Shown here piece by piece: positions 62,901-64,000 of a stretch of DNA of 64,000 nt. The notes under the pieces are model-generated. The model worked only from the letters and a program-made list of their open reading frames with translations, was not told the origin of the DNA and searched no databases. Source of the DNA: Pyrus communis (taxonomy: Eukaryota > Streptophyta > Magnoliopsida > Rosales > Rosaceae); contig NC_084812.1 of the NCBI RefSeq assembly GCF_963583255.1, positions 26,553,065 through 26,617,064 on the forward strand, written 5' to 3'. A program made the translations under genes and the position numbers. Numbering within the stretch: position 1 is the stretch's first letter; each line of letters begins with the position of its first letter.

Positions 62901-63948
62901 TCTAAATGTTAATAACAATTTTATAGTTACGGTTTTTATATCTACAGTAAAATATAACTTAATTATATTCCAACATCACAAAGTTATGTCCGGTAGAAGT
63001 GGCATTTATTAATTCTACAAGACTTGAGTGAACATATACGCATAGTAGGCATAAAGTGTAGCAAAAACCTACCCCATAATAAGCTTTCTTTATTTCAGAG
63101 GAACTCGCATTCTTGCTCACACCAAGTGTCTCGTAGTAGTCTCTCACGGACATAGATGCTGATGCATAAAAGAGTACAAATCTCATAAATAAATTCCACA
63201 TATTCCCTTTTGTATGCACTACCAAAATGAACAAATAATTGCATGATATTGCAAGAAACTACCTAACAAAGTAATGAAGTCTTTAAGCTCAACCTCTTTT
63301 TTTTTTTTTTACACATAAGACATAACATTGATACCAAAGTTTTCTCATAAAACGTGGGTTTTCAACTAAAAGTACACGACACAGACACTGAGTTTCGTGG
63401 CACGTCAGAATCAGTCAAGCCTACAGAATGAGTAAATGATCCTTATAATTGAAATGTGCACAATCGCAAAAACAAGAACATATTTACAAACATATGAACA
63501 AATAAACCAAAAATGAAAGCGTATTCATGTGTCTGATACCAGTTCCATGAATTGATCTCGCTGTGAACCAATTTCCCAGCAACCAACTCTTTTTACACAC
63601 TGCAAAAAAAAGGGAGGTTAAGGGGGAAAAGCAAAGGCAACAAAAACGAGTCAATTAAAGAGGGGAGAAACTTAATGCTCATTCGACAAAGTAAAATCCC
63701 ATTTAAACATATTAAAAGAAAAATAACTAAATAAATCCAGAGCTTCGCTTGTTTTCCCTTCAGTAAGATCCGGCAATCATAAAAGGTAACCCATTTCCCA
63801 AATTCAAAAAAACGAAATAAAGGAGAAGTGGGTTGGTATTTGACATACCATTATTAGTATTAGTATAATCTCCCACTAAAACTCTGGAATTGTTGCAAAC
63901 CCCAGTCCTGAATGTCCTATAACCACCACCAAACACCCTCCCGTACAC
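56913..63948 (-). CDS. GFA2: Mitochondrial type I DnaJ chaperone (GFA2-like), 5' end outside
   Basis: Seventeen exons (descending): 63849-63948, 63540-63599, 63073-63158, 62574-62657, 62449-62487, 60911-60994, 60356-60397, 60178-60265, 59981-60045, 59807-59881, 59046-59118, 58389-58480, 58165-58236, 57826-57882, 57664-57712, 57110-57176, 56913-57006; 408 residues visible. The visible N-terminal part with RSIHGT is presequence-like. The J domain has the HPD triad (KKLHPDTNK). The G/F region is short and poor in Gly ([17 protein letters not shown]). The zinc-finger repeats are [24 protein letters not shown] and a diverged CNSCNGRR. The C-terminal client domain ends GKHAAAGAS. It is an Hsp70 co-chaperone of the matrix; Arabidopsis GFA2 is needed for polar nuclei fusion. 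The true first exon is probably beyond 64000; an ATG at 63969 precedes a good acceptor, so it is not taken as the start. Confidence 0.93.
59001..59068 (-). repeat. 34-bp tandem duplication doubling a splice donor
   Basis: The stretch ATAAGAAATACCTGGCATGA plus TGTCTAACT occurs at 59001 and again at 59035. The right copy contains the true donor (minus strand CCAG then GTATTTCTTAT, exon end 59046). The left copy repeats the last exon bases and the same donor inside the intron, with exon end at 59012. Confidence 0.92.
61234..62030. mobile_element. Non-autonomous hAT-like element in a GFA2 intron
   Basis: Terminal repeats AGGGCCTGTTTGGTAT and (complement of the right end) AAGGGCCTGTTTGGTAT are flanked by an exact 8-bp duplication AGTATCTT at 61226-61233 and 62031-62038. 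An 8-bp duplication with GGGCCTGTTTGG ends fits the hAT superfamily. The 797-bp element has no transposase. Its centre is purine-rich, with an internal repeat of about 115 bp (GTGGTGG.TATGGTGGA...GAAGAGGCAA words, from about 61589 and 61704). Confidence 0.85.
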
Positions 63949-64000
63949 CTGGAAGCACCAATTCAACATTGAGAAAGCTAATTAGCCAAAAAAGATACGA
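63949..64000. other. Intron upstream of the first visible GFA2-like exon
   Basis: Minus-strand sequence ending GGTGCTTCCAG, a normal acceptor. It continues out of the window. Confidence 0.6.

Overview
This is plant nuclear DNA from a core eudicot. Genes are intron-rich with GT-AG (twice GC-AG) splicing, intergenic DNA is AT-rich, and several small foldback transposons and one Pack-type Mutator-like element (MULE) are present. The protein matches are to plant families recalled from memory. A woody rosid, possibly Rosaceae, is my guess from the gene and transposon style; the sequence alone does not prove it.

Layout: (1) 29-374 (+), the last two exons of a SURP/G-patch splicing-factor-like gene. 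(2) 375-6480, intergenic, with a decayed LINE RNase H fragment (minus, about 3460-4345) and a foldback MITE. (3) 6818-8659 (+), a bHLH factor of the FBH/bHLH130 group. (4) 8660-13191, intergenic, with a 42-bp minisatellite split by a 1.16-kb Pack-MULE carrying a broken AP2/ERF domain. (5) 13192-15245 (+), a RABA4-type small GTPase whose single intron holds a MITE and a plastid ycf2 insertion. (6) 18330-27638 (-), a 16-exon plastid FtsH-like inactive protease, FTSHI4 type. (7) 29214-30343 (-), translation elongation factor 1B-beta, sharing a short bidirectional promoter with (8) 31000-33274 (+), a UPF0235/DUF167 protein with an N-terminal zinc-ribbon-like part. (9) 34024-34347 (-), a small secreted lipid-transfer-like protein. 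(10) 34961-37672 (-), a 2-oxoglutarate/Fe(II) oxygenase. (11) 37673-41350, intergenic, rich in MITEs and duplications. (12) 42055-54597 (+), a 28-coding-exon FRIENDLY/CLU gene for mitochondrial distribution. (13) 55640-56590 (-), decayed gene fragments, including a partial copy of the next gene. (14) 56913-63948 (-), a mitochondrial type I DnaJ (GFA2-like) whose first exon lies beyond the right edge.

The genes are independent housekeeping or regulatory loci, not an operon or cluster. The SUGP-like, lipid-transfer and FRIENDLY genes correspond, as I recall, to three consecutive Arabidopsis loci (At3g52120, At3g52130, At3g52140), so this is probably an old conserved block into which other genes are interleaved. 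Exon joints were worked out by hand from splice signals, phase continuity and family conservation. UTR limits are approximate. I found no tRNA, rRNA, CRISPR array or complete autonomous transposon. I found no convincing new biological system. The strongest unusual items are the Pack-MULE with its local empty site, the ycf2 insertion, and a 34-bp duplication that doubles a splice donor.
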